Part shown: positions 23,761 through 34,133 of the stretch, piece after piece
Layout: each line of letters opens with the position of its first letter
Numbering within the stretch: the stretch's first letter is position 1
Source: Hormiphora californensis
Lineage: Eukaryota > Ctenophora > Tentaculata > Cydippida > Pleurobrachiidae
Direction: 5' to 3'
NCBI GenBank assembly: GCA_020137815.1
Contig: CM035351.1
Location: 1,846,909 to 1,910,908 of the forward strand
Length of the DNA: 64,000 nucleotides
Position numbers and translations under genes: made by a program
Notes under the pieces: model-generated
Told to the model about the DNA's origin: nothing
The model's input: the letters and a program-made list of their open reading frames with translations, nothing else
Database searches by the model: none

Positions 23761-24314
23761 TGTGGCATCCGTCTCTACCATGGTGTGTGAGTGATTGAGT
23801 GAAGTGACAGGTACTGTTTTCAGACAAAGTTGAATACGAGTTATATAACTTTTTGAAAGCTAGAACTTATTCGTTATTTGACTGAGGGTCGTGGTTGTGT
23901 TCCATCTTCGGATCCTCCGTCCTTATAAGCGCAGCTCCAGGTAGTAGCAGGTGGCTTCATTTATCACATCCCCACGGTCATTCACACGTTGACCGGCGTC
24001 AGTTCACTTCACAGATCTTGTTAGCATTCATTAGCAGGCCCTCGTCAGCTACCAACGCAGGATTCCTCTGTACCCCTGGAGCTCCCTATGTCTACTCCTG
24101 ATTCATTTAGAACAATTTGGAGTAGACGTACGATGAGGTGTGGTGTGCACAAAATGCAGGAAAACACTGTGTAGGGTGCACCTGTGTTATAACAATATGA
24201 CGGTGTTTTAAATCTCGACTATACATATGTGAGATTCTTCCGATAAGGTGAAATAATGGATATCGGGAAAGGGCTGTTTATTCAATATCAAGGGGACAGT
24301 TCATGGTCCCCGCA
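23761..24314 (-). repeat. LTR (3' LTR in element sense)
   Basis: 554-bp copy matching 32116-32669 with a constant offset of 8355. Confidence 0.88.
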
Positions 24315-24682
24315 TCCGCCCCTCTGTGGATGGAAATGGTTTTTAAACTGCTGGGGTTCTCCTCTCTTGCAAAGAATATGTTTACCGGGGTGTGGTTTTG
24401 TTAACCCCCTCATCCACCCCTCCTCCGAGCAAAATAGCGCAGTGTTATTGCTAGAATGCTAAAATCAGAGAATTCTCTCAGATCATTGGTGAAATTTCAA
24501 TTCATGTCAGGTCATTGTTGTTTGTCCATACAACAACGAGGTCGGCGGTTTTTTCGACCAGAGAGAAGGTAAGAGTGCAGTGTATTTTCTCATACCGTTT
24601 GACTGCTTCAAAGCGTGTGTGACAGCTTACGCCAATTATTTCCCTTATTACCCTTATTACTAGTGTGGTTCACACTGATTAG

Positions 24683-25003
24683 ATTGTGGCTCGACCATTT
24701 GTATTCTTTGGGAGCTCGTGACATTCGACCAAATGTATTCTGTGAGAGTACTTTCAAGTTCAATCTCATCCACTCGACCACTTGTTTACCGTGGAAGTAC
24801 TCAGTACCATCAACAAACAACTACTCGAACACTTACCGTGGGAGTGCAAACAACCACTCGACCACTTGTTTACCGTGGGAGTGCAAAGAACTACTCGACC
24901 ACTTGTTTATCATGGGAGTGCAAACAACTACTCGACCACTTACTGTGGGAGTGCAATCAACCACTCGACCACTTGTTTACCGTGGGAGTGCAATCAATAG
25001 CTG
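24683..25003. repeat. ~38-bp minisatellite inside the LTR element
   Basis: Six to seven imperfect tandem copies of a unit around ACTCGACCACTTGTTTACCG and GGGAGTGCAA. All three forward frames stay open here because of the repeat; not taken as coding. Confidence 0.85.
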
Positions 25004-25792
25004 CGATGGCTAGTTTAATTTACCAGGTTTAAATTGCCTCTATACTGTGTATTCATTGCAGACTTGAAGTACAGTTGCTGTGAAGTCACTGTGTCTATGG
25101 GTGCAACTTTAGGCAGGTAAACTTGAGCATGGGTATCTTTCGTCAGTAGACGGAGAGAGAGGTAAACTTGGGGGTAATGGTGGAAGGCACTAAACACACA
25201 TACTCATCAAATTACTCAAGGGGCATCACCTAAGGAGTGATGAGTCCCAGTGATCCTCCCCGAGCAAACATGCGGTTCAATCCCTGCACCATCCCTCCTG
25301 TGCCTGTTGGACCAACAACGATTCCATTACAATTCGTTCCACTATCCACAAGGCTAACATGCTGTTGTCCAACCAGGCCATGGCCATAAGTTACTTCTGT
25401 TGAGTCCAGTGGGAAAACGCCTCCACTTCCGGTGGGAAATCGCCTCCACCCAGGTAGTTCAGCTTCGTGCTATCTCCTTCATCCCTCTCGTACGTCTATC
25501 TTTTCCTCTATCATCATACCAGCTCCGGCTATCTTGCACGTCTTCTTGTTCCTCTATGTCTCCTAGTTTTTCTCTATTTCGTCTGCCGCAATCATGAACA
25601 GTTCGTCACCAGGTGTCATACTGCAACTGGTTGTGTAATCATCCTATTCCAGTTCTGCTTCCGCTTCAGGGCTTCCAGGATAGGATCCTCTTCTTTGAAG
25701 GTGAACATACCGTCACCTTAGAGCTAGCTATTTGGGTGGTTAGCGGGGGGGGGGGGGGGGGTTGGAAAGACTTAGGGGTCTTCATAAGTGCT

Positions 25793-26684
25793 TCAAAAGT
25801 GTGTGCCATCTAGATAAGACTGTTCCGGCTGGTATTTAAAAACGGAACCCGCCATCCGTATATCTGTACCTACTAGGTACTGCCTAGGTGTATATTGAAC
25901 CAGGTGCACAGAGTGTTCAAGTTTCTTTAATCTTTCAATAACAACGTTTATTTTGCACCTCTCCCTGTATTTGCAGAGCGCTTCTCTAGTTAAAAGAGTT
26001 GAATTCGTCTGCAACATGTGTGTTATGTTGAGACTGTGCAACAGTGTGGTTACGCGGGAAATTGTTTTCTCGTCCTCCCACTGGGGTACAACATCTAACA
26101 CACAACAAAGGGTTATCAGGGTATGGGTTAAAACCCAAAGGTCTCGGAGTAGGTTGTGCGAACCTTTTATTCTCTCCCTGTGTGTGGGAGTTGGAACTAC
26201 TGCGGCTGCCTTCAAGGTATCTCTGAAGTGCTCTACAGTCTCTCTTGAAATGGCCAAGATTGCCACAAAACCAACACTCCATGTTATTTTGGGTGTTTCG
26301 ATACCCATCTTGTCTATACGTGCCGTGTGTCTGGCCGGGGTGTCTCGAGGTGGTGTTTTCTCCTTCTCGAGTCCAATCAGTGCGTAGGACTGAGACATCA
26401 ACATTATCCTCACGTACCCGTATGGTTTTCCGGGCTTGGTGAGATATGTCTAGAGTGATTGCTTGTTTGAGCAGCTCATCAAAGGTTTTGACGGCCATGG
26501 TGCTAATCAGCTGAACTCCGATGTCATCGTTTGTGATGCCTGCCGCTAAAGTGTCTTTCAATGCTGCTTCTCGGTTAGATACTGTGTTTGCATCTATCCC
26601 AGGGAACCCAATGTTTCCAAGGTCTCTCAACCTTTCTCCAAATTCATGGACTGTTTCACCGGTCTTTTGTTTAACAAACCGTAA
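25793..26684 (-). pseudogene. gag, C-terminal part with CCHC zinc knuckle (split by LINE)
   Basis: Minus-strand frame from 26684 to about 25986 has a capsid-type KTGETVHEFGERLRDLG segment, then a CX2CX4HX4C knuckle (CWFCGNLGHFKRDC), basic tail and stop. An overlapping -1 frame (26413-25793) continues open for another 190 bp past the gag stop and could be a frameshifted extension, but no known domain is visible in it. The N-terminal part lies beyond the LINE at 31618-32136. Confidence 0.72.
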
Positions 26685-26833
26685 ATTGAACCTCGCAGAT
26701 AGCGTGTTGTATTTAGAGCTATCTTCCAATAATATCGTTGTTGCTCTACATTTTGTCACACTTTTTGAGCTCCTGCCCACACCCCCCTTTGAGGACGCTT
26801 CACCACCCTATTTTGTCCCCCAACTAATTCAAC

Positions 26834-27589
26834 ATGCCTGGCCTAGTAAGAGGAACCGATCCCGAGTTATTAAAGAAAATTCTTGACGCCGAGAATGATG
26901 AGATTGCCAGTAAACTTGCGAAGTCATATTCAGATAAGCCCCCAGCGACCCATGTTGCTCAGATCGCCATGATGTTTCGGGTTGTGATGGAGAAGTTTAC
27001 CTCCCAGTTGACTGATCTGAAGGAGGAGAACAACTCTCTGAAAGCTGAGAAGTCTACCCTCGAAGAGAAGACTAAATCTCTCGAGAGCAAGTGTGTGGAT
27101 CTAGAGGAACGTCTCATCCGGAGTGAGGCCTACGCTGGCCGTGCAACCAGCATTTTTACCGGCATTGTGGAGAAACCTGGTGAGAACATCACCCAAGTGG
27201 TTGCAGACGAGGTCAAGCGAGTCATCCCCGGGTTCTCCGCTGCTGACATCTCCATCGCTCACCGGAACAAGGCCGCCCCAAGCTCCAACAACGGCAACAA
27301 AAAGCCCAGGACAGTAACTGTTGTTTTCAAAAGTGTTGCCCACAAAGACAGTGTCTCGGACTTTACTAAAATGAAACCACTGAGAGATAGAAAGTTAGGA
27401 GTGTTTCACTATGCCCCTGCTTCTGTGAGAGAGAGGAAGAAAGAGCTAGAGGACCGTACAGACGTTGAACGGGTCTATTATGACGGACCGAACAAACTAT
27501 TTTCTGTTAAGTTAAAAACTGGTGTATTTGTGAGACGAGTACTAACAGCAGAGCAGATAGATAAACAGACAGTGAACAATAATTCCTAA
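26834..27589 (+). CDS. LINE ORF1 protein (coiled coil plus RRM-like region)
   Basis: 251 residues. Residues about 55-95 form heptads (LTDLKEENNSLKAEKSTLEE), a trimerising coiled coil in L1-type ORF1 proteins. The following region (ITQVVADEVKRVIPGF, then VTVVFKSVAHKDSV) looks like the RRM-like and C-terminal domains of transposase_22-type ORF1p. It would bind element RNA. Intact frame, sitting 48 bp inside the inferred 5' part of the element after a short leader. Confidence 0.75.
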   Translation: MPGLVRGTDPELLKKILDAENDEIASKLAKSYSDKPPATHVAQIAMMFRVVMEKFTSQLTDLKEENNSLKAEKSTLEEKTKSLESKCVDLEERLIRSEAYAGRATSIFTGIVEKPGENITQVVADEVKRVIPGFSAADISIAHRNKAAPSSNNGNKKPRTVTVVFKSVAHKDSVSDFTKMKPLRDRKLGVFHYAPASVRERKKELEDRTDVERVYYDGPNKLFSVKLKTGVFVRRVLTAEQIDKQTVNNNS

Positions 27590-27699
27590 TTTATCAGTTC
27601 TTTGCATTTTCTCTTCCCTGTAGTTTCATATATGCAAGAGAGAGCAGCTGTTCCCCCCTTAGTCATGGTGCACCCTTTTTACTTCCCTACTTCCATATT

Positions 27700-27785
27700 G
27701 GGAGAGCTATAATCATTCCATATTAGGAGAGCTATAATCATTCCTTATTTGGAAGAGCTATCTTACCAGATTGGGTGAGCTATAT
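27700..27785. repeat. Three short direct repeats between the LINE ORFs
   Basis: About 27-bp units built on GGGAGAGCTATAATCATTCC-like sequence, repeated three times between ORF1 and ORF2. May be part of the element's internal regulatory region. Confidence 0.6.
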
Positions 27786-27816
27786 TTGGTGCATGCAGTA
27801 TTATGATTTTGAGTGA

Positions 27817-30800
27817 GTGAGAGAGCGGGAGAGAATTTTTGCGTGCTATCCACTATATTTTCCATTGTTTTACTCGAGTCATCTAACTCCTTTACCCCCC
27901 TCCCCCAGTCCCTTAGTTACCCAGTTTCCCCATTTCTGTTTTCTCAGATGTTTTATAGATTTCCTCTTACCCCGGCCAGGCCATACCCTTTCTAACCTGC
28001 CAATATGTTCCCAAAGATATAGAGAGTGTATTGGAAAGTTTAATACTAAAAGATATCAGCGCCAAGGAGGGGGATGCCGTGTGGAGGATGGGGGTGACCT
28101 GTCGGCACTGGTATGTGGTTTTGCAATTGGAACATTCATTCATTTTTTCACTCTCACCCTTGTTGTTTTTCAACATATATCTGCTCACAGTTCACAATCA
28201 GTCGATATTGATCAGATTAGTTTCCTTGACCAGAGCAGTGACTATGTTACGGTTGATAAGTACCTCAGTTTGTCGGTTGTAAGTGCTATAAATGTTATAT
28301 TTTTAGGTTGTAGTCTGTCGTCCTGTAGAGTAGTTGTATTGTCTGTTTTGTACGCTCTTAATTTCTCTTTGATTTTTATCGCCAATCCCTCTATCTCTAA
28401 TCCTGGGCCCAAGGATTACAGTGTTATATACAACAATGTTCATGGGCTTGTGCATTCCTCCAGTCTGGGCTCTGCTTCACCTGAGTTGAACAGACTCAAG
28501 TTGGGAGACATGCATGGGTACATTTATGACCACAAACCTGCGATTATTATTTTGAACGAGACCTGGCTCAAGCCTACTATTAGTTCTGTCTCTGTTCTTC
28601 CTAATAATTACAGGACGTATCGTCTCGATCGGTCAGGCAAGTCGCACCCTTTTGACCCTTCCCAGCCTCTCAGATTTAGAAGTAATGGAGGTGGTGTCTT
28701 GATTGCCCATCGGGATGATATTAGTATCTCTAGTCACCAGTTCTGTAAGTTTAGTACTCAGGCTGAGTTGTTAAGTGTGTTTGTCAAGCTGAATAATGTC
28801 AGTGTATGTCTCAGTACTTTTTATAGAGTTGGGACTCTCTCTCACGAGAATTTCTGTAATGTTCGTGACTATTTACATAACCTTGTTAAGTCTAAGGGGT
28901 TCAAGCGCCATATTCTAATCGGTGATTTGAATTTTCCTACAATCGATTGGCCCAGTGGTGCTACCCCTAACTCTCTTGAGCGTGATTTTGTTGATCTTTT
29001 ATGTGGTGATTTGGGACACTCACAGCTCATACACGCTCCTACTCACTCACAGGGCAATACCCTAGATCTGTTATTTACTAACTGTCCTGAGATCGTCAGA
29101 GATCTAGCTGTGATGGAGAAGGACGCACTGTGTGTATCTGATCACTATGGTGTGTCCTTCTCCATCTCAGCGGGGTACAGACCCAGTAAGGGCAAAGCTA
29201 GAACCTGTTTTGATTTTAATAAGGCCGATTGGTTGGGTCTAAATGTTGCTCTAGCCCGAGTTGACTGGGATAGTATTATTGTGAGTAATGCTAACTGTGC
29301 TTGGAAGAAGTTGTGTGGTAGCCTTTTCGAGTGTGTTGAGAAGTACATTCCCATGAGACGTCTCAGGGGTTCCTTTGAACCTCTCTGGTATGATCGTGAC
29401 TGTAAAAAGGCACGGCGTATCAAGGAGGATCTTAGGAAAAAGTATGTGTCAAACCCCACCCCACCCACGAGAGAGAGGTACACCACTGCGAGAAAGGATT
29501 TCAAGAATCTGATTATTCAGAAAATGAACAGCTTTTTCGGAGTGAACGATTCTAACTCAATCACCAAGAGATTCTGGTCACATATCAAGTCATCTAGTAA
29601 GTGTGATAGGATCCCACCCACTGTTTATCGTAATGATGTCACTCGCACTGACCCTAGTGCCAAGGCATCATTATTCAATGCACATTTTGCGAGTCAATTC
29701 ACAGAACCGAGTTTGTACAATATTGACGTTGACCTGTCCCGTAAAGAGTTTGATTGTTATTTCTCTTGTTCTGAAGTGTATAGTGCGCTGTGCAATATTG
29801 ATGTGTCTAAGTCATGTGGGCCCGATGGGATTCATGGCAGGATTCTGAAGAACTGTGCGGGTAGCCTATCCTACCCAATCTGGTTGCTTCTTAATCTCTC
29901 TATGTCTACTGGAGTGGTCCCTGACGACTGGAAGCTAGCTTCCATTGTACCTATACACAAAAAAGGGGACAGTAAGGATGTTGCCAACTACAGACCGATT
30001 TCGCTTCTGTCTCTAGTGGGGAAGATCATGGAGGTGTTAGTTAAGAATAGAATTATGAGTCATTGTGGTTCCATGATTGACCCTAGGCAGCATGGGTTTG
30101 TGGAGGGGAGATCTTGCTGTACTCAGCTCCTCCCTTTCACACACTCTCTTGCTTCTAACCTTAATCATTCAGACTGTGTGCGCACTGATGTTGTTTATTT
30201 TGATTTTAAACGTGCATTCGATTCTTGTAATCATGACATCATTCTAAACAAGCTGAAAATCAAATTCGGTTTGGATGGGATGTTGCTTAGATTTATCAAG
30301 AACTACCTGAGAGATCGTAGACAGAAGGTTGTTATTGATGGTGAGTCATCTGAGGAGTTACCTGTCATCTCGGGTGTTCCCCAGGGGTCCATTCTTGGCC
30401 CTGTTCTTTTCACGATTTTTATTAATGACATTTTTGATGAAGTCACCGAGGGTACCCATATTTCTCTGTATGCCGACGACACCAAAATTTGGAGGGAGAT
30501 TGGGTACTGGAGTGATCACCTGTCACTTCAGCGCTCAATCTCTAACCTATACTCTTGGTCAGTCAGGAACAAGATGTGTTTTCACCCACAAAAGTGTAAA
30601 GTGTTGAGTGTCTCACCCACCGGGGCTCACCAACGCCCCATCCCTCTCCCGTTCTGTGAATTTTTCTACACCCTCAACTCTGTGTTTATTGATTATGTTA
30701 CCAAACAGCTAGATTTGGGTATATTTGTTACCAGTAACTTGAATTGGAGTTCTCACTGCGAGTATATTAACACCAGTATGATCTCCAAGTTCAATTTGTT

Positions 30801-31380
30801 GCGTAGGACGTGCTATTTTCTTAACAACAGTGCCAACAAGAGATCTCTTTACCTGACCATGGTGCGTTCTCTAATTGAGCACTGTAGTCCTATCTGGTGT
30901 AACATCGGTAGGACCCAGTTGCTTTCTCTTGAGAAATTGCAGAAGAGAGTTGTCAAATGGATCAGAAATGAACCTATGGCATCATATAGCAATGTTCAAT
31001 ATGTGTTTTATCTCAAGGGTCTGAACATTCTTCCTTTCAAGGAACTCTTCTTGTATAATGACCTGCGGCTGTTTTACCAGATTGTCTATAATATGGTACA
31101 GATTGACATTCCTGATTCTATAAGGCCAGTTAATGTTGCCGATCTTCGACCTACGCGTCAAAATCGTGATATTATTGCTGGCTTAGATCGGACCACCCTT
31201 GTGGACACGAGTAACAGTCACAAGTGCTCCTCTACTTTGCGCGATAGCTTCTTCCATAGGGTCACCAGGTCCTGGAATTTGCTACCGTACGAACTTCGAC
31301 AGAGTGACACGTTACCCATCTTCCTGACTGGGCTCAAGAGCTACCTTTTCAGTCATATTGATATCGACAATATTCTATAA
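27817..31380 (+). CDS. LINE ORF2: AP-like endonuclease and reverse transcriptase
   Basis: Frame open for 1187 codons; the true start may be downstream (first codons overlap CT-rich leader). Endonuclease motifs: IILNETWLKP near 250, ILIGDLNFPTIDWP near 370 and SDHYGVSFS near 450. RT motifs: GPDGIHGRIL, IVPIHKKGD with NYRPISLLS, VYFDFKRAFDSCNHD, GVPQGSILGPVLF and the catalytic LYADDTKIW. A C-terminal Cys/His-poor tail follows, without RNase H. No stop or frameshift, so this copy could have been active recently. Clade CR1/L2/Rex-like by motif style; Jockey-like is the alternative. Confidence 0.9.
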   Translation: MRERERIFACYPLYFPLFYSSHLTPLPPSPSPLVTQFPHFCFLRCFIDFLLPRPGHTLSNLPICSQRYRECIGKFNTKRYQRQGGGCRVEDGGDLSALVCGFAIGTFIHFFTLTLVVFQHISAHSSQSVDIDQISFLDQSSDYVTVDKYLSLSVVSAINVIFLGCSLSSCRVVVLSVLYALNFSLIFIANPSISNPGPKDYSVIYNNVHGLVHSSSLGSASPELNRLKLGDMHGYIYDHKPAIIILNETWLKPTISSVSVLPNNYRTYRLDRSGKSHPFDPSQPLRFRSNGGGVLIAHRDDISISSHQFCKFSTQAELLSVFVKLNNVSVCLSTFYRVGTLSHENFCNVRDYLHNLVKSKGFKRHILIGDLNFPTIDWPSGATPNSLERDFVDLLCGDLGHSQLIHAPTHSQGNTLDLLFTNCPEIVRDLAVMEKDALCVSDHYGVSFSISAGYRPSKGKARTCFDFNKADWLGLNVALARVDWDSIIVSNANCAWKKLCGSLFECVEKYIPMRRLRGSFEPLWYDRDCKKARRIKEDLRKKYVSNPTPPTRERYTTARKDFKNLIIQKMNSFFGVNDSNSITKRFWSHIKSSSKCDRIPPTVYRNDVTRTDPSAKASLFNAHFASQFTEPSLYNIDVDLSRKEFDCYFSCSEVYSALCNIDVSKSCGPDGIHGRILKNCAGSLSYPIWLLLNLSMSTGVVPDDWKLASIVPIHKKGDSKDVANYRPISLLSLVGKIMEVLVKNRIMSHCGSMIDPRQHGFVEGRSCCTQLLPFTHSLASNLNHSDCVRTDVVYFDFKRAFDSCNHDIILNKLKIKFGLDGMLLRFIKNYLRDRRQKVVIDGESSEELPVISGVPQGSILGPVLFTIFINDIFDEVTEGTHISLYADDTKIWREIGYWSDHLSLQRSISNLYSWSVRNKMCFHPQKCKVLSVSPTGAHQRPIPLPFCEFFYTLNSVFIDYVTKQLDLGIFVTSNLNWSSHCEYINTSMISKFNLLRRTCYFLNNSANKRSLYLTMVRSLIEHCSPIWCNIGRTQLLSLEKLQKRVVKWIRNEPMASYSNVQYVFYLKGLNILPFKELFLYNDLRLFYQIVYNMVQIDIPDSIRPVNVADLRPTRQNRDIIAGLDRTTLVDTSNSHKCSSTLRDSFFHRVTRSWNLLPYELRQSDTLPIFLTGLKSYLFSHIDIDNIL

Positions 31381-31617
31381 TTATTCCATCACCTTCTCAC
31401 TTCATGAATGTTCCAATTGCTCACCGCTGCCACTGCTGCGGGACGCCCCTCTCCCCGTGGCTCCCCCCTCTCTAACTGTTAATCTAGTCTAGCAGCAACA
31501 ACGATATATTTTTAACTTATTTACCTGTAAAACTTAGCTACATCTAGAGGGGCTTCTTAAGTGCGGGATTCCTGCGTGAAGCCCTCAGACGCACGGTGTG
31601 TGATATTATTTGATATT

Positions 31618-32136
31618 TAAAAATGCGAATTGTTTCCGTGATCGTTTGAAACTTCTTCCAATAAAAAATAGTTCACAGACACTTAGTTTATAGGCGTCCC
31701 AGGAAGATTTGTCTAAACTTCCTACAGCGTGTGTCAGTCGCTCGACAGATTTTGGGTCGAGGAAGGAAATGAATCCTTTGACGGCAGTGGTTTCGGTCAT
31801 GCCCATGGCATCTGCATATGCCTCGTATACAAAGATAAACTGACGTATTGTCATTGTAGAGGGTGTAAACGTGGCTGGTTTCTTTAGCCCCGCTGTGATT
31901 AGTCGTACTTCTTTTTCTGACCTCACATCTTTCACAGCCAATGCTCTCTGCATTTTGAGGAGAGCTTTGACAGCCAGTTTGTTTTCAGCTGGCAGTTTTT
32001 CGAGATTCTCTTGTTTCAGGAGATCTTCAAACTCTTGGTCTAGTCGAGCTTCTTCCGGACCCTGTGTTGTGGGTTGGAAGGTCCCAGGTTGGAATCCTGG
32101 TGTTGCAGCATCATTTGTGGCATCCGTCTCTACCAT
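31618..32136 (-). pseudogene. gag, N-terminal part, starting inside the LTR
   Basis: Minus-strand frame opens with ATG at 32136-32134, which lies 21 bases inside the end of the right LTR. It reads through the LTR boundary (MVETDAT, then NDAATPGF) and continues 170 codons with a capsid-like segment (WDAYKLSVCELFF, FKRSRKQF) until interrupted by the LINE. The first later ATG would remove about 65 residues. Confidence 0.68.
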
Positions 32137-32669
32137 GGTGTGTGAGTGATTGAGTGAAGTGACAGGTACTGTTTTCAGACAAAGTTGAATACGAGTTATA
32201 TAACTTTTTGAAAGCTAGAACTTATTCGTTATTTGACTGAGGGTCGTGGTTGTGTTCCATCTTCGGATCCTCCGTCCTTATAAGCGCAGCTCCAGGTAGT
32301 AGCAGGTGGCTTCATTTATCACATCCCCACGGTCATTCACACGTTGACCGGCGTCAGTTCACTTCACAGATCTTGTTAGCATTCATTAGCAGGCCCTCGT
32401 CAGCTACCAACGCAGGATTCCTCTGTACCCCTGGAGCTCCCTATGTCTACTCCTGATTCATTTAGAACAATTTGGAGTAGACGTACGATGAGGTGTGGTG
32501 TGCACAAAATGCAGGAAAACACTGTGTAGGGTGCACCTGTGTTATAACAATATGACGGTGTTTTAAATCTCGACTATACATATGTGAGATTCTTCCGATA
32601 AGGTGAAATAATGGATATCGGGAAAGGGCTGTTTATTCAATATCAAGGGGACAGTTCATGGTCCCCGCA
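32116..32669 (-). repeat. LTR (5' LTR in element sense)
   Basis: Partner of 23761-24314. In element sense it starts TGCGGGGACC and ends GCCACA. Contains AATAAT and TATAA-like motifs in element sense but no certain promoter. Confidence 0.88.
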
Positions 32670-33849
32670 ATGACTGGTATCCGGAAATAAATCGGCCACC
32701 CTCCTCCCCCTAGTGCAGTACTAGAACGGAAGTAACTTCACGGAAATAATACACCAAAAATAATGACATCATTGTGAACGATAGCAAAGGCTTTGCTGCA
32801 AAGCTTATCAGAAAGATTTTAGTTTCATCCTGGTGAAATAATATAACCCTTATTACCTTTTCTGCCCCGCCGAGATTAGTTTTACACTTCTGCACCGGTT
32901 CCGGAATAGAGTACCCTCCCATTAGAAGAATGATATTTTCCCATAGCAACCCAATCAGTGTGCCATAGCAACTGATATATTATCCGTGAGCCGCCCCCTT
33001 TTTGTTGTCCCGGTAAATTAATCATCAAATTAGATTTCCCCGAAATAAAAATATTCTCCAGTGCTGCTTCAGTAATATTAAGATCAGTTTGTACACGCCT
33101 ATCCCCTTGAATTGTAGCATGGAGAGTTGACACGGTGTGACTCAACAATCCCCGTGCAACAGTATCTTTTCAGCCCCCTAATTTACGGGTGGGCGGTGTT
33201 GTTGTTTTTTGTTGCTTTAAGAAACACACATTACTTTTTTTCACATGGGCCGTTGAGGCTTTGTTCTTGTCGAGTTTGCCTCGGATTTCAAGAGAAAAGT
33301 ATGATCGCCGGATCACTTCTTAGTTGGAGATTTTTCACAGTGCAGAATATTCGTGCATTCATTATAACACCCCACAGCTTGTGAATACAGTGCTATTATT
33401 GTGCACAATAATAACACTGGGCTATAATTCCTACAAACATTAGCCGTAGCAGCTATATAGCGGTATTTTGACACATCCATGCCAATATGAATAATGTAGT
33501 CAGATATATGCGAGAGGTTATTCTCCCGTGATAATACTGCGTCATTTGCTGTTGCGAAAATGTTGACTTTTCAGTTCCCAATCTTCCAGTCTTTGATTTC
33601 TCCCAGTTCTAACCCTAACACGGTCTCCCAGCCACGTTCTCAATCATACATAATAACGAAAGTCCCACCTAATTACTAACACACCCTTCAATTAATACGA
33701 CCAATTAATTCGATTAACCCACCATCCACAAAGGCTCATTTTTAACTTTACTCTCTGCCATACATCTACTGCCATTCCCGTTTTAGTTGTTCAGTCATGA
33801 GCGAATTCATTTGAAACTGTTTAAACAGTCTCGAATGATATGATCCACA
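32670..33849. other. Unassigned DNA between the two retroelements
   Basis: No coding exon or long repeat recognised. A short palindrome with GTGCAC centre lies at 33390-33417 (TATTATTGTGCACAATAATA). Confidence 0.4.
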
Positions 33850-34133
33850 TTTCTCGCTCTACTACTACTACTACGAGTGCCTGGGCTTGCCAACGGCAAG
33901 CCCACAGGGGACTAACGCAAGCGATATCGCCGGCACTAGGAGAGCAGCCCCCCCAATCCCCCCACGAAAAAACCAAGAGGTTACAACAAGGACCTGTCAT
34001 CTGACACGATCACTTGAAGGTGGTTCAAGGATTGGAGGTGCGTCTCCTGCGGTAGTTGTTTGATTTGTTTCTATTGTTTCCCTGTTCTGTGTATTTCCCC
34101 TGTGCTACCATCAGGGGTTATACTCTCCTTATT

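Larger units (their letters stand above)
26686..31617 (+). mobile_element. Near full-length non-LTR retrotransposon (two ORFs, CR1/L2-like) inserted in gag
   Basis: Encodes ORF1 (26834-27589) and ORF2 (27817-31380). Boundaries are inferred: the host gag frame ends near 31622 and resumes near 26681, and TAAA occurs at both edges (26682-26685, 31618-31621) as a possible short target duplication that would leave gag in frame. The 3' end carries short TGATATT repeats instead of poly(A), as in CR1/L2-type elements. Confidence 0.8.
23761..32669 (-). mobile_element. LTR retrotransposon, gag-only, carrying a nested LINE
   Basis: Direct repeats 23761-24314 and 32116-32669 (554 bp each) appear identical by eye and have TG...CA ends in both orientations. 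ATGA lies just outside each end, a likely 4-bp target duplication. Transcription sense is minus: a purine run (AGAGGGGCGGA) directly precedes the left LTR in that sense, as a polypurine tract should, and gag runs from the right LTR inward. Only gag-like coding is seen; no protease, RT or integrase was found in the 1.5 kb between gag and the left LTR. The element is therefore non-autonomous or internally deleted. Identical LTRs suggest recent insertion, although it already carries a 4.9-kb LINE. Confidence 0.83.

Noticed and set aside
24683-25003. Regular repeats that might suggest a CRISPR array
   Set aside because: Units are contiguous and degenerate with no unique spacers, in a eukaryotic retroelement.
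24615-25032. Three overlapping open frames with TTRPLVYRGSA repeats
   Set aside because: They arise from the ~38-bp minisatellite inside the LTR element.
25218-25310. Possible tRNA or tRNA-derived SINE (GGTTCAATCC box)
   Set aside because: No cloverleaf or A-box at the right distance could be drawn.
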